A stretch of DNA of 64,000 bases from positions 62,001 to 126,000 of the forward strand of contig NZ_JANQJQ010000041.1 of assembly GCF_028281565.1 (NCBI RefSeq). Reading direction: 5' to 3'. Positions 43,889 through 51,750 of the stretch are shown here, one piece after another. The position numbers were made by a program, and so were the translations under genes. The notes under the pieces are model-generated. The model worked only from the letters and a program-made list of their open reading frames with translations. It did no database searches and was not told where the DNA came from. This stretch comes from Seonamhaeicola sp. Its GTDB lineage: Bacteria > Bacteroidota > Bacteroidia > Flavobacteriales > Flavobacteriaceae. Within the stretch, counting starts at the first letter, position 1, and each line of letters begins with the position of its first letter.

Positions 43889-44599
43889 ATGAAGTGTAAT
43901 AAAATTATATGTTGGGCCTTTTTGTTACTGGTAATCAGCGGATATGGTCAAGGCAAAAAGGTTCAACCTATCGAAGTAAAAAAAGGAAAGTTGTTATTTT
44001 CAGATGATTTTGAAACGGGAACCTTAGAAAGGCATTGGGAAGTAAGAGAACGATTCAAAAATGGTGCATACGCAGTTGAAAATGGCCACCTCAAAGGGAA
44101 ACAGCTAAAGGGCGTAAATCATGGTTCCGTGATGCGTGTGAAATTCGATTATTCTGATATCATTGTTGAATTTGACGTAAAATTCAATGGTGGCGAACGT
44201 TTTAACATCGTAATGGATGATAGCACCAATACAACTTCATATTGGGGGCATATTCAGCGGGTTTCTTTTTCTAAAAATGGATTCAGAATTAAAGATGATA
44301 AAACGGGCGGGATGGATTTGAAAATTCGTGAGGAAATAAAAAATAATCCAAAGCGAGCGGAAGAATTAAAGCCATTCTTGGATTCTAAATCAGTCAATAC
44401 CAAATTCAATTTTAAAGAGGGGCAATGGTATCATGTAAAGATTATTAAAAAGGGAGCTATTCTGCAATGTCAAGTCGGAGATGTGATTGGGCGCTTAAAA
44501 TCGGAAGGCATTGCCCATCCCGTTCTAAATAAGTTTGGACCAACAGTGGTTGGAGACCATTTTTTGTTTGACAATTTTAAAATGTGGCAAATTAAATGA
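43889..44599 (+). CDS. Secreted LamG/DUF1080-like protein
   Basis: The protein has 236 residues. A signal peptide (1-21) precedes a single concanavalin-type beta-sandwich (LLFSDDFETGTLERHWEVRERFKNG, VEFDVKFNGGERFNIVMDD, EGQWYHVKIIKKG, FLFDNFKMWQIK). The fold and motifs are close to the DUF1080 family (Pfam PF06439) but more diverged than the two clear members in the same operon, and the LFNGKDLxxW signature is missing. The start is 2 bp after the propeller gene's stop, so the two are almost certainly co-transcribed. It may bind sugar or act like its DUF1080 neighbours on 3-keto sugars; the function is inferred from context only. Confidence 0.7.
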   Translation: MKCNKIICWAFLLLVISGYGQGKKVQPIEVKKGKLLFSDDFETGTLERHWEVRERFKNGAYAVENGHLKGKQLKGVNHGSVMRVKFDYSDIIVEFDVKFNGGERFNIVMDDSTNTTSYWGHIQRVSFSKNGFRIKDDKTGGMDLKIREEIKNNPKRAEELKPFLDSKSVNTKFNFKEGQWYHVKIIKKGAILQCQVGDVIGRLKSEGIAHPVLNKFGPTVVGDHFLFDNFKMWQIK

Positions 44600-44652
44600 T
44601 CGAAACCACTATTCTTAAAAAAGCTTTTAGGACACCTAAAATGTAAATACTT

Positions 44653-45702
44653 ATGAAACAGGGAAAATTAAAAATATGTTCTATTGGTCTAATTCTTTTT
44701 GGGGTCTTGTTTGTTGGATGTAAATCTGATAAAAAAGTACCCGTTGAAAAAACAGAACCCATTGATAAAATAATTGGAGATTGGGCGTCTTTCTTACCTA
44801 GCGGACATTCCATTTGGATGACTTTCTATAAAAAAGATGGCGAGCTCACAGGAGAAATGTGGAATGTGGGCATGAGACGAAACATTGAAGGTCCGACGAT
44901 TAAAAATGATACTTTATTTTTCAAAAGACAAATGAAAGTGGGAAAACCCAATTATATCGGAGGGCCTCCAACCGGAGACAAAATACTTGTCGATCATAAA
45001 GCATATGTTAAGGCAGATAGGCTTCACCTCATTATGAATATCCCTCAAGATCAAGGCAAAACTAAAGTGGCTGAATTTATAGCAAAACCACTGCCTCAGT
45101 TACCTATAAAACCAGATTTAAGTAAGGTGACATTTGGTGACCCTATAGTGCTTTTCAACGGAAAAGATTTAGAGGGCTGGAAATTGACTAATGAAAATCA
45201 AAAGAACGGTTGGAGTGCAAAGCATGGTGAATTGGTCAATGATACCCCTAAACGAAGTTTCGACCCCTTTTCAAATTATGGTAATTTAAGAACGATACAA
45301 GAGTTTAATGATTTTAATCTGCAGATAGAATTTAATGTGCCCAAAGGCGGGAACAGTGGTATTTATCTTCAAGGAAGGTATGAAGCTCAAGTTGTTGACA
45401 GAGATAGCAAAATGCAAGGCAAAATAGGAGTAGGTTCCATTTTTTCTCGTATAAAGCCTTCGGAGAATGTAGGTTTAGAGGGTGGGAATTGGCAGAAATA
45501 TGATATCACATTAGTAAACAGGCATATTACTATTGTTTTAAACGGACAGAAAGTGATCGATAATGAACCGCTAATTGGGCCTACCCAAGGTGCTTTAAAT
45601 GCTGATGTTACCAAGCCCGGGCCCATTTATTTGCAAGGTGATCATACCTTGGTGAAGTACCGCAATATTATTTTAAAACCAATACAATACACAGATATAT
45701 AA
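44653..45702 (+). CDS. DUF1080 (3-keto-disaccharide hydrolase family) lipoprotein with N-terminal lipocalin-like domain
   Basis: The protein has 349 residues. The lipoprotein signal ends at C23 (FVGCKSDKK). Residues about 35-150 form a beta-rich lipocalin-like domain (IIGDWASFLPSGHSIWMTF, DRLHLIMNIPQDQG). The DUF1080 domain fills about 165-345: LFNGKDLEGWKLT, FNDFNLQIEFNVPKGGNSGIYLQGRYE, and GPIYLQGDHTLVKYRNIILKP. PF06439 members are associated with 3-keto-glycoside breakdown, acting after a Gfo/Idh/MocA enzyme oxidises C3. Such an oxidoreductase is two genes downstream, which supports that role here. Confidence 0.82.
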   Translation: MKQGKLKICSIGLILFGVLFVGCKSDKKVPVEKTEPIDKIIGDWASFLPSGHSIWMTFYKKDGELTGEMWNVGMRRNIEGPTIKNDTLFFKRQMKVGKPNYIGGPPTGDKILVDHKAYVKADRLHLIMNIPQDQGKTKVAEFIAKPLPQLPIKPDLSKVTFGDPIVLFNGKDLEGWKLTNENQKNGWSAKHGELVNDTPKRSFDPFSNYGNLRTIQEFNDFNLQIEFNVPKGGNSGIYLQGRYEAQVVDRDSKMQGKIGVGSIFSRIKPSENVGLEGGNWQKYDITLVNRHITIVLNGQKVIDNEPLIGPTQGALNADVTKPGPIYLQGDHTLVKYRNIILKPIQYTDI

Positions 45703-45713
45703 TCTATTAAAAA

Positions 45714-48185
45714 ATGACAAACCTTATAAAACCACTAATTTTATTTATTGTAATTGCGCTGGCTGGATGTGCAAATTCAAGTGATGCAAATCTGTTTAAA
45801 AACACAAAAGAAAATTTTGACTTCGGATGGAAATTTTATGCAGGAGCAGTTGAAGGAGCAGAAGCTCTAACCTTTGATGATTCAAAATGGCGCGATGTGG
45901 ACTTACCACATGATTGGAGTATTGAAGGCGAATTTAGTAAAGACAACCCGTCTTTTTCAAGAGGTGCTTGGTTACCTGCTGGTAAGGTAGTTTATCGAAA
46001 AACGTTCATGGTTGATGCCAATAAAAAAGATAAGCGTTTCGTAATCTATTTTGACGGTGCCTATAGAAATTCTGAAGTGTTTATCAACGGACATAGTTTG
46101 GGGAAACGCCCACTGGGTTATATCGCTTTTCACTACGATATGACTGACTACATAAATTTTGGTGAAGAAAATGTTATCACGGTGACTTTAGATAATTCTG
46201 AGCAGCCCGGGTCGCGCTGGTATACCGGCACAGGTATTTATCGCCATGTTAAACTAATAACAACAGAAAAGATTTTTGTGCCGGTTTGGGGGAATTATAT
46301 CGTAGCTGATAACTATTCGGACGAATCGGCAGATATCAAAATTGAGACCACTGTTAAAAACGATTTTTCTCAACCAAAAGAAATTACCGTTAAGCAATTT
46401 GCAATTGATGCCAATGGAAATGTTGTGGCGGAAACGAGTACTTCTAAATCATTAAAAGCCAATTCGGAGGCAAAAATAAATACAATTGTAGTCATTAAAA
46501 ACCCTAAAATTTGGAGTCAAGAAAAACCCAATCTTTATACAATAAAGACAGAGTTGATTTCTGAAAACAAAGTGGTTTATGAGGAAACAAACACCACAGG
46601 AATTAGAACTCTAGAGTACAGTGCTGCTGAAGGTTTTAAATTAAACGGAAAACCAACTAAGTTAAAGGGTGTTTGCTTGCACCATGCGGGAGGCCCTTTA
46701 GGTGCAGCTATTTACGAACGTACCGTAGAGCGTCAGTTGGAAAAACTTCGCGAAATGGGTTGTAATGCCGTGAGAACGGCTCATAATCCTTTTTCAGAAG
46801 AGTTTATGGATGTATGTGATCGTATGGGGTTTTTAGTAATGAACGAATGTTTTGATGAATGGGAAATCGCTAAAAACCCAACCACTGTTCAAGATGGGAA
46901 AAAAAAGCGCATTCCTGTAAAGTTTTATGCGCATAAGTTCAAGGAATGGGCAGATAGGGATTTAAGAGACTTTCTTTTAAAAGACCGTAATCACCCATCG
47001 GTCATCATGTGGAGTATTGGTAATGAAATTAAGGAAATGAGGGTGCCAGATGGTATTCCTATAGCCAACCGATTGGCAGCTATAGTACATGAGTTAGACT
47101 ACCGTCCGGTAACAAATGGTGTTAATGGGTATAATCCAAAAAAAATGGATGCCGGGCCTTTGCAAGAAGCTATAAGAACCAGCGATGTATTGGGGTATAA
47201 CTATATATTGGAAAAACGTTTGAATCATGAACAAAACCTAAACCCTGATAAAATGTCGGTGTTTACAGAACACCAATCGGCACAGAGCTTTTATCCAAGA
47301 GGTACTTATTTATTTGGAGACGCTAAAAAAGCTTGGTGGGATAAGTTCGGTTATAAGATTGATGAAGCTTATGATTGGGTTGAAGATAGAGATATTAGGG
47401 GGATTCCAGGTATGGAGGCTTGGAATTTAGCAAAGCAGGATGCTAATGTGAGCGGCATCTTTATATGGACAGGTTGGGATTATTTAGGAGAGACCATTCC
47501 ATTTGGTTGGCCTGCACGTTCATCTTCTTTCGCACCAATTGACTTGGCAGGTTTTCCTAAAGATGGTTACTATTTCTATCAAAGCCAGTGGGCAGATAAA
47601 CCTATGGTGCATATTTTTCCACATTGGAATTTAAAAGGGATGGAAGGCAAAAAAGTAACAGTTTATGGGTTTACCAATGGCGATGCCGTTGAGTTATTCC
47701 AAGACGGAAAGTCATTAGGGAAACGCAAAAATGATATTAACAGTGTAGAATATCAAAGTTGGGATGTTGTTTACCAACCCGGAGAATTAAAAGCGGTTTC
47801 TTATTTAAATGGAAAGCCTCATTCAGAAAAAATTGTAAAAACAGCTGGAGTTCCTGCAAAAATTAAAGTGGAAAGCCGTTGTTCTGAAATGAAAGCGAAT
47901 GCCCAAGATGTTATTTATGTAGAATGTACAATTGTTGATAAAGATGGTATTGAGGTGCCTACAGCCAATAATAAATTGGAATTTGTAATTGATGGTCCAG
48001 CAGTTGTTGCCGGTGTTGGAAATGGTAATAATATGGGGTTGGAGAAGTTTCAATCCAATAGCATTTCGGCTTTTAATGGCAAAGCATTGGCGATTATAAA
48101 ATCGACCAAAGAAACAGGGGAAATAAAAATTAATGTGACTTCCGATGGAGTAGAAGGAAACACAATTGTTCTAAAATCCTTTTAG
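45714..48185 (+). CDS. GH2-family glycoside hydrolase lipoprotein
   Basis: The protein has 823 residues. The lipoprotein signal ends at C19 (ALAGC). The typical GH2 order follows: jelly-roll (about 30-185; DVDLPHDWSIEGEF, YFDGAYRNSEVFINGHSLG, GSRWYTGTGIYRHVKL), Ig-like domain (about 190-300), catalytic TIM barrel (about 305-610) with GVCLHHAGGPLG, RTAHNPF, acid/base E438 in MWSIGNEIKEM and likely nucleophile E519 in VFTEHQSAQ, then two C-terminal Ig-like domains (about 640-820). GH2 includes beta-galactosidases, beta-glucuronidases and beta-mannosidases; this build without a large fifth domain is common among beta-galactosidases of algal PULs. It is 11 bp behind the DUF1080 lipoprotein gene. 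The exact sugar cannot be read from the sequence. Confidence 0.93.
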   Translation: MTNLIKPLILFIVIALAGCANSSDANLFKNTKENFDFGWKFYAGAVEGAEALTFDDSKWRDVDLPHDWSIEGEFSKDNPSFSRGAWLPAGKVVYRKTFMVDANKKDKRFVIYFDGAYRNSEVFINGHSLGKRPLGYIAFHYDMTDYINFGEENVITVTLDNSEQPGSRWYTGTGIYRHVKLITTEKIFVPVWGNYIVADNYSDESADIKIETTVKNDFSQPKEITVKQFAIDANGNVVAETSTSKSLKANSEAKINTIVVIKNPKIWSQEKPNLYTIKTELISENKVVYEETNTTGIRTLEYSAAEGFKLNGKPTKLKGVCLHHAGGPLGAAIYERTVERQLEKLREMGCNAVRTAHNPFSEEFMDVCDRMGFLVMNECFDEWEIAKNPTTVQDGKKKRIPVKFYAHKFKEWADRDLRDFLLKDRNHPSVIMWSIGNEIKEMRVPDGIPIANRLAAIVHELDYRPVTNGVNGYNPKKMDAGPLQEAIRTSDVLGYNYILEKRLNHEQNLNPDKMSVFTEHQSAQSFYPRGTYLFGDAKKAWWDKFGYKIDEAYDWVEDRDIRGIPGMEAWNLAKQDANVSGIFIWTGWDYLGETIPFGWPARSSSFAPIDLAGFPKDGYYFYQSQWADKPMVHIFPHWNLKGMEGKKVTVYGFTNGDAVELFQDGKSLGKRKNDINSVEYQSWDVVYQPGELKAVSYLNGKPHSEKIVKTAGVPAKIKVESRCSEMKANAQDVIYVECTIVDKDGIEVPTANNKLEFVIDGPAVVAGVGNGNNMGLEKFQSNSISAFNGKALAIIKSTKETGEIKINVTSDGVEGNTIVLKSF

Positions 48186-48244
48186 TAAAAGATTACATTT
48201 TGTTTAAAAAACTGAGAATAATTTATAAGTAAATAATTTTAAAA

Positions 48245-49678
48245 ATGAAAAACTCAATATCTAGAAGGCATTTTATACAAACTTCAGCCACAGCGGCAGC
48301 TGGGGTAGCTATTTTGCCGCATTTAATAAGCGCATCTCCCAATAACGTTGTTAATGTTGCAGTTGTGGGTGTTAGCGGAAGGGGTATGAACAACTGGACC
48401 CAAATGTTGGGAATACGAGTAGACAACAGACGTATTAAAGCAGGATTGGAACCAGAAGGCGAGAGAGAACCCTATCCTCATGTTAGAATCGTAGCCATGT
48501 GTGATGTTGATGACAAAGTTGCAGCCAAAGCTCATAATATGATGCCTAAGGCTAAAAGGTTCAAAGACTTCAGGGTCATGCTAGATAAAATGCATAAGGA
48601 AATTGATGCAGTCATTGTATCTACGCCAGACCATACACATTTTGCCGCTACCATGGCTGCTATGGAGATGGGGAAGCATGTTTATGTTGAAAAACCTTTG
48701 GCACATAATATTTGGCAACTTAGAACACTTAAAAAAGCAGCTGAATATTATGGCGTTGTAACACAAATGGGTAACCAAGGGCATGCCTCTAATGGTATTA
48801 GAAGTGTAAAGGAATGGTATAATTTAGGTTTAGTAGGCGATGTTAAAGAAGTACATGCTTGGTTCAATGGCCCTAAGTTTAGTGAGAAAGGCTATTTTCA
48901 CAAACCAACTAACTATCCGCCTATAGAAGAACCAGTTCGTGATACATTGGCCTGGGATTTATGGTTAGGGCCAGCAAAAGATCGCGCTTATAGCCACTAT
49001 TATTTACCTAGATTTTGGCGTTCTTACTTTGAATTGGGTACAGGAATGTTGGGAGACTGGGGTTGTCATACCCTGGATGCACCGTTTTGGACATTAGATC
49101 TGGGAATGCCAACATCAATTGAACCTGTACATTCTAAATTAAGCCCAAGACCCACTGACTTTCTTCCAGACCAATCTGTTTTAAAATATGAATTTCCTAA
49201 AAGAGGAGACAAATCTGCCGTAACGTTGTATTGGTATGAAGGGGGCAAAAGACCAAAGAACAAACCAGAATGGCATTTTGAAAAAATGCCTAAAAGCGGT
49301 ATGATCATGGTAGGGGACAAACAATCTGTTTACACAAGTGGAAAACCATACGATCCTAAAATTTTAATGCCGGAAGCTGAATGGCAGTCTTTCAAAAATA
49401 AAGGTTGGAAAGAGAGTATAAGACGTATACCCAGAGAAAGTCCTCATGATGAGTTTATGGATGCCATTAGAGGAAAAGGTCCTAAACCAGGATCTAGTTT
49501 TGAGTATGGTGCCGATTTAACAGAGGTTGCTTTACTTGGTGCTATGGCGCAACGTTTTAATACTAAAATTGAATACGATGCGGAAAACATGAAAATAACC
49601 AATCAACCTGCACTGAATGATTACATTAAAGAAGCCTCTAGAGAAGGTTGGGCCTATGGTGAAAACCTTTGGAAATAG
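48245..49678 (+). CDS. Tat-exported Gfo/Idh/MocA-family oxidoreductase
   Basis: The protein has 477 residues. The N-terminus has a twin-arginine signal (SRRHFIQT, R7-R8, then an Ala-rich core), so the enzyme should be exported folded with its NAD(P) cofactor bound. The Rossmann domain (about 36-160) has VAVVGVSGRGMNNW (GxxGxG 42-47), VAMCDVDD and the family EKP motif at 149-151 (YVEKPLAHN). A C-terminal beta-sheet substrate domain follows (GNQGHASNGI, MLGDWGCHTLDAPFW). Related exported enzymes include GH109 and the sugar-3-dehydrogenases that begin oxidative glycoside cleavage. It sits between GH2 and a DUF1080 gene in one operon, favouring the 3-keto route. GH109-like activity is the alternative. 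Confidence 0.9.
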   Translation: MKNSISRRHFIQTSATAAAGVAILPHLISASPNNVVNVAVVGVSGRGMNNWTQMLGIRVDNRRIKAGLEPEGEREPYPHVRIVAMCDVDDKVAAKAHNMMPKAKRFKDFRVMLDKMHKEIDAVIVSTPDHTHFAATMAAMEMGKHVYVEKPLAHNIWQLRTLKKAAEYYGVVTQMGNQGHASNGIRSVKEWYNLGLVGDVKEVHAWFNGPKFSEKGYFHKPTNYPPIEEPVRDTLAWDLWLGPAKDRAYSHYYLPRFWRSYFELGTGMLGDWGCHTLDAPFWTLDLGMPTSIEPVHSKLSPRPTDFLPDQSVLKYEFPKRGDKSAVTLYWYEGGKRPKNKPEWHFEKMPKSGMIMVGDKQSVYTSGKPYDPKILMPEAEWQSFKNKGWKESIRRIPRESPHDEFMDAIRGKGPKPGSSFEYGADLTEVALLGAMAQRFNTKIEYDAENMKITNQPALNDYIKEASREGWAYGENLWK

Positions 49679-49710
49679 TTATAATACGTTATTAAAAACC
49701 TAAATTAAAT

Positions 49711-50469
49711 ATGAATTCAAATAAATATGTATTGAGAATCCTGTTAGTGTTCTCATTTATAACAGCATCAGTATGGGCACAAAAAACGGATTTTTACAAA
49801 TCTCAGGGCTATACTTCTTTATTTAACGGTAAAGATTTATCTAACTGGGTAATACCGGAAGAAAATAATAATAGTTGGTCTGTGTTTCAAGGTACTATTG
49901 ATTGTGCTTTAACCTATAGTGATAAGCAAAAGGCAAAAAGACACTTAACTACAAAGAAAAAATATAAAGACTTTGCACTACATATAGAGTGGCGTTTTAA
50001 AGGATATGGTGGCTCGTTTTACAAAATGCCTATAATTTTACCTAACGGTGATTATGTTCTTGATGAGCATGGAGAAAAGGTGGTTAGAATGAAGCCAAAT
50101 GCAGATTCAGGAATATTGCTTAAGGGTGTTGGACAAGTAAACCTTTGGTGTTGGGATGTTGGTTCGGGAGAATTATGGCATGTTAGAAACAACAAAAAAT
50201 TACCTTCAGAAGTACGAGCAGGAGCGGTGCCAACATCTAATCAGGATAACCCTGTTGGATCATGGAATGCTATGGATGTTTATGTTAAAGGAAATAGAAT
50301 CACTGTTGTGAATAATGGTATTATTGTAATAGATAATGCGTTATATCCTGGTTTGGATGTAGAAGGGGAAATAGCCTTACAACACCATGGAAAGAGAAGT
50401 AAAGATGGTAAGCTAGGGCCTACGGCAAGTTTGGTTCAATTTAAAAATATTTGGATTAAGGAGCTTTAG
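49711..50469 (+). CDS. DUF1080 (3-keto-disaccharide hydrolase family) secreted protein
   Basis: The protein has 252 residues. A signal peptide (1-24, ends VWAQ) is followed by one DUF1080 sandwich: YTSLFNGKDLSNWVIP, DFALHIEWRFKGYGGSFYKMP, MKPNADSGILLKGVGQVNLWCWDVGSGE, SWNAMDVYVKGNRITVVNNGIIV, GEIALQHHG. This is the clearest family member of the three in the operon and lies 32 bp after the Gfo/Idh/MocA gene, the classic pairing. It probably acts in the periplasm on the 3-keto product of that enzyme by eliminating or hydrolysing the glycosidic bond. It is the last gene before a strong terminator. Confidence 0.9.
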   Translation: MNSNKYVLRILLVFSFITASVWAQKTDFYKSQGYTSLFNGKDLSNWVIPEENNNSWSVFQGTIDCALTYSDKQKAKRHLTTKKKYKDFALHIEWRFKGYGGSFYKMPIILPNGDYVLDEHGEKVVRMKPNADSGILLKGVGQVNLWCWDVGSGELWHVRNNKKLPSEVRAGAVPTSNQDNPVGSWNAMDVYVKGNRITVVNNGIIVIDNALYPGLDVEGEIALQHHGKRSKDGKLGPTASLVQFKNIWIKEL

Positions 50470-50490
50470 ACTAAATTGACCTGACATAGT

Positions 50491-50534
50491 AAACGCTTGG
50501 TACTGTTATATTTATCATTCAATACCAAGCGTTT
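50491..50534. terminator. Bidirectional terminator between the two convergent operons
   Basis: AAACGCTTGGTA (50491-50502) and TACCAAGCGTTT (50523-50534) are perfect 12-bp inverted repeats around a 20-nt loop. A T-rich tract follows on the plus strand. It lies between the stop at 50469 and the minus-strand stop at 50598. Confidence 0.85.
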
Positions 50535-50597
50535 GTTTTATCTTGTTAACCAAAAGGGGCAAATAGATTTAACCGCTGCATCCTTCAGGATACTTAG

Positions 50598-51545
50598 CTA
50601 ATATATAAATAGCGAAAAATGGCAGGATTTTATTTCCTTTGGTTTTAGCGTGGCCACTTGTGGTTTTTCTTCAATGGCCAAAGGCGATTCTTGCCCGTCA
50701 TGGTGTCCGATCATAGGTTCAATAGCAAGTATTGGCTTATCGTTAGGAGCCCAAAGGTTTAGATTGTTGAAATTACCAATATTGATTTCAATAAATGGTT
50801 TTTTCCCTTTTTCTGCGATACCTACAACAGTGGTTTTAGGAAAATCGAGCAATAATATACCGCCTTGTTTAGGCATCCGCTGATCATCAATGTCTAAGGC
50901 GGTGTCATTTTTTAGAAATGAAAGAGCCGATGTTTGTTTTAAAGCCTTTACAATGGGGTGACGCTTTATCGTTACGGGTTTTGAAAATGTAAATTGATAA
51001 TCTTCCCGTGTTTTGTTGTCTCCCAAAGACAGGGCAAAAATAGGGTGCCCGCCCAAATCATAATACATGAAATCGTTACTTAAATTCTCAATTATAAACT
51101 CATGTATGAGCTCGTTTTCTTCTAGTTTATAAACTATCGTTAAACTAAAATCAAAAGGGTAGTTTTTTTTAGTTTTTGCCGAAGATTGAAACGTACAGGA
51201 TGCACTGGAGGGACTCGTTTTTTTTACTTCAATTTGGCTTCTCATTAACAATCCCATCGTAGGCATTGTGTAGTGCTGCCCCTTATATGTGTACGCATTA
51301 TCTTTATATCGAACGGCAACAGGAAACATCAAAGGCGCTTTGTTTTTCCATATCTTTTTATCGTTATGTATGTATTGTTTTCCAGTCTTTTTTGATGTAA
51401 CGCTTTGTATTTCTCCACCACGAGAACTGATTTCTACTTTGATAAATTCATTTTCAATTGAAGTAATTTGTTGTGCTCTGACGGATATCGAGAAAACAGC
51501 TATTATTGAACAAAGAGTTACGTTTCTGAATGATTTTAATATCAT
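50598..51545 (-). CDS. Secreted aldose 1-epimerase-like protein
   Basis: From the ATG at 51545 the protein has 315 residues. The frame stays open to 51689, but the extra 48 codons read through a hairpin repeat, while the ATG at 51545 gives a clean signal peptide (MILKSFRNVTLCSIIAVFSISVRAQ). The body has the galactose-mutarotase sandwich: NEFIKVEISSRGGEIQSV, the conserved YDLGGHPIF histidine, and IEPMIGHHD with the likely catalytic Glu. The family interconverts alpha and beta anomers of aldoses; the closest pattern is the LacX-type branch. Export suggests that it prepares released sugars in the periplasm. It lies 205 bp downstream of the sulfatase operon, so co-transcription is uncertain. Confidence 0.82.
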   Translation of the reverse strand: MILKSFRNVTLCSIIAVFSISVRAQQITSIENEFIKVEISSRGGEIQSVTSKKTGKQYIHNDKKIWKNKAPLMFPVAVRYKDNAYTYKGQHYTMPTMGLLMRSQIEVKKTSPSSASCTFQSSAKTKKNYPFDFSLTIVYKLEENELIHEFIIENLSNDFMYYDLGGHPIFALSLGDNKTREDYQFTFSKPVTIKRHPIVKALKQTSALSFLKNDTALDIDDQRMPKQGGILLLDFPKTTVVGIAEKGKKPFIEINIGNFNNLNLWAPNDKPILAIEPMIGHHDGQESPLAIEEKPQVATLKPKEIKSCHFSLFIY

Positions 51546-51574
51546 AAGTTTAATGTTTTTAATCGAAAAGAATT

Positions 51575-51709
51575 CCCCGATGCTTGCGGCGGGGTTTCCG
51601 CTGAAATTGTCATTCCCGTGAAAACGGGAATCTAAATAACAGAATTTCGGTTTTTGGCTCTGAGGCCAAAAATGAAGCCAGCGAAACACCCCTGTGGCTT
51701 GCCCTGGGG
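51575..51709. repeat. Intergenic hairpin repeat (REP/dRS3-like)
   Basis: ATTCCCGT-GAAA-ACGGGAAT (51612-51631) is a perfect 8-bp hairpin with a GAAA loop, matching the ATTCCC-N8-GGGAAT form of the Neisseria dRS3 repeat. A second 8-bp hairpin, TTTTTGGC/GCCAAAAA, follows at 51651-51672, and a GC-rich imperfect one at 51689-51709. Base composition is richer in GC than the neighbouring genes. It looks like a dispersed chromosomal repeat inserted between the epimerase and sulfatase genes; the second hairpin could also act as a terminator. Confidence 0.5.
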
Positions 51710-51750
51710 ATAGTTGGTTTCAAGAAATTCTTTTATTGTTTTTCTGAAAA

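Noticed and set aside
51546-51689. N-terminal extension of the epimerase-like protein
   Set aside because: The extra codons read through a hairpin repeat element, and a good signal peptide begins only at the ATG at 51545.
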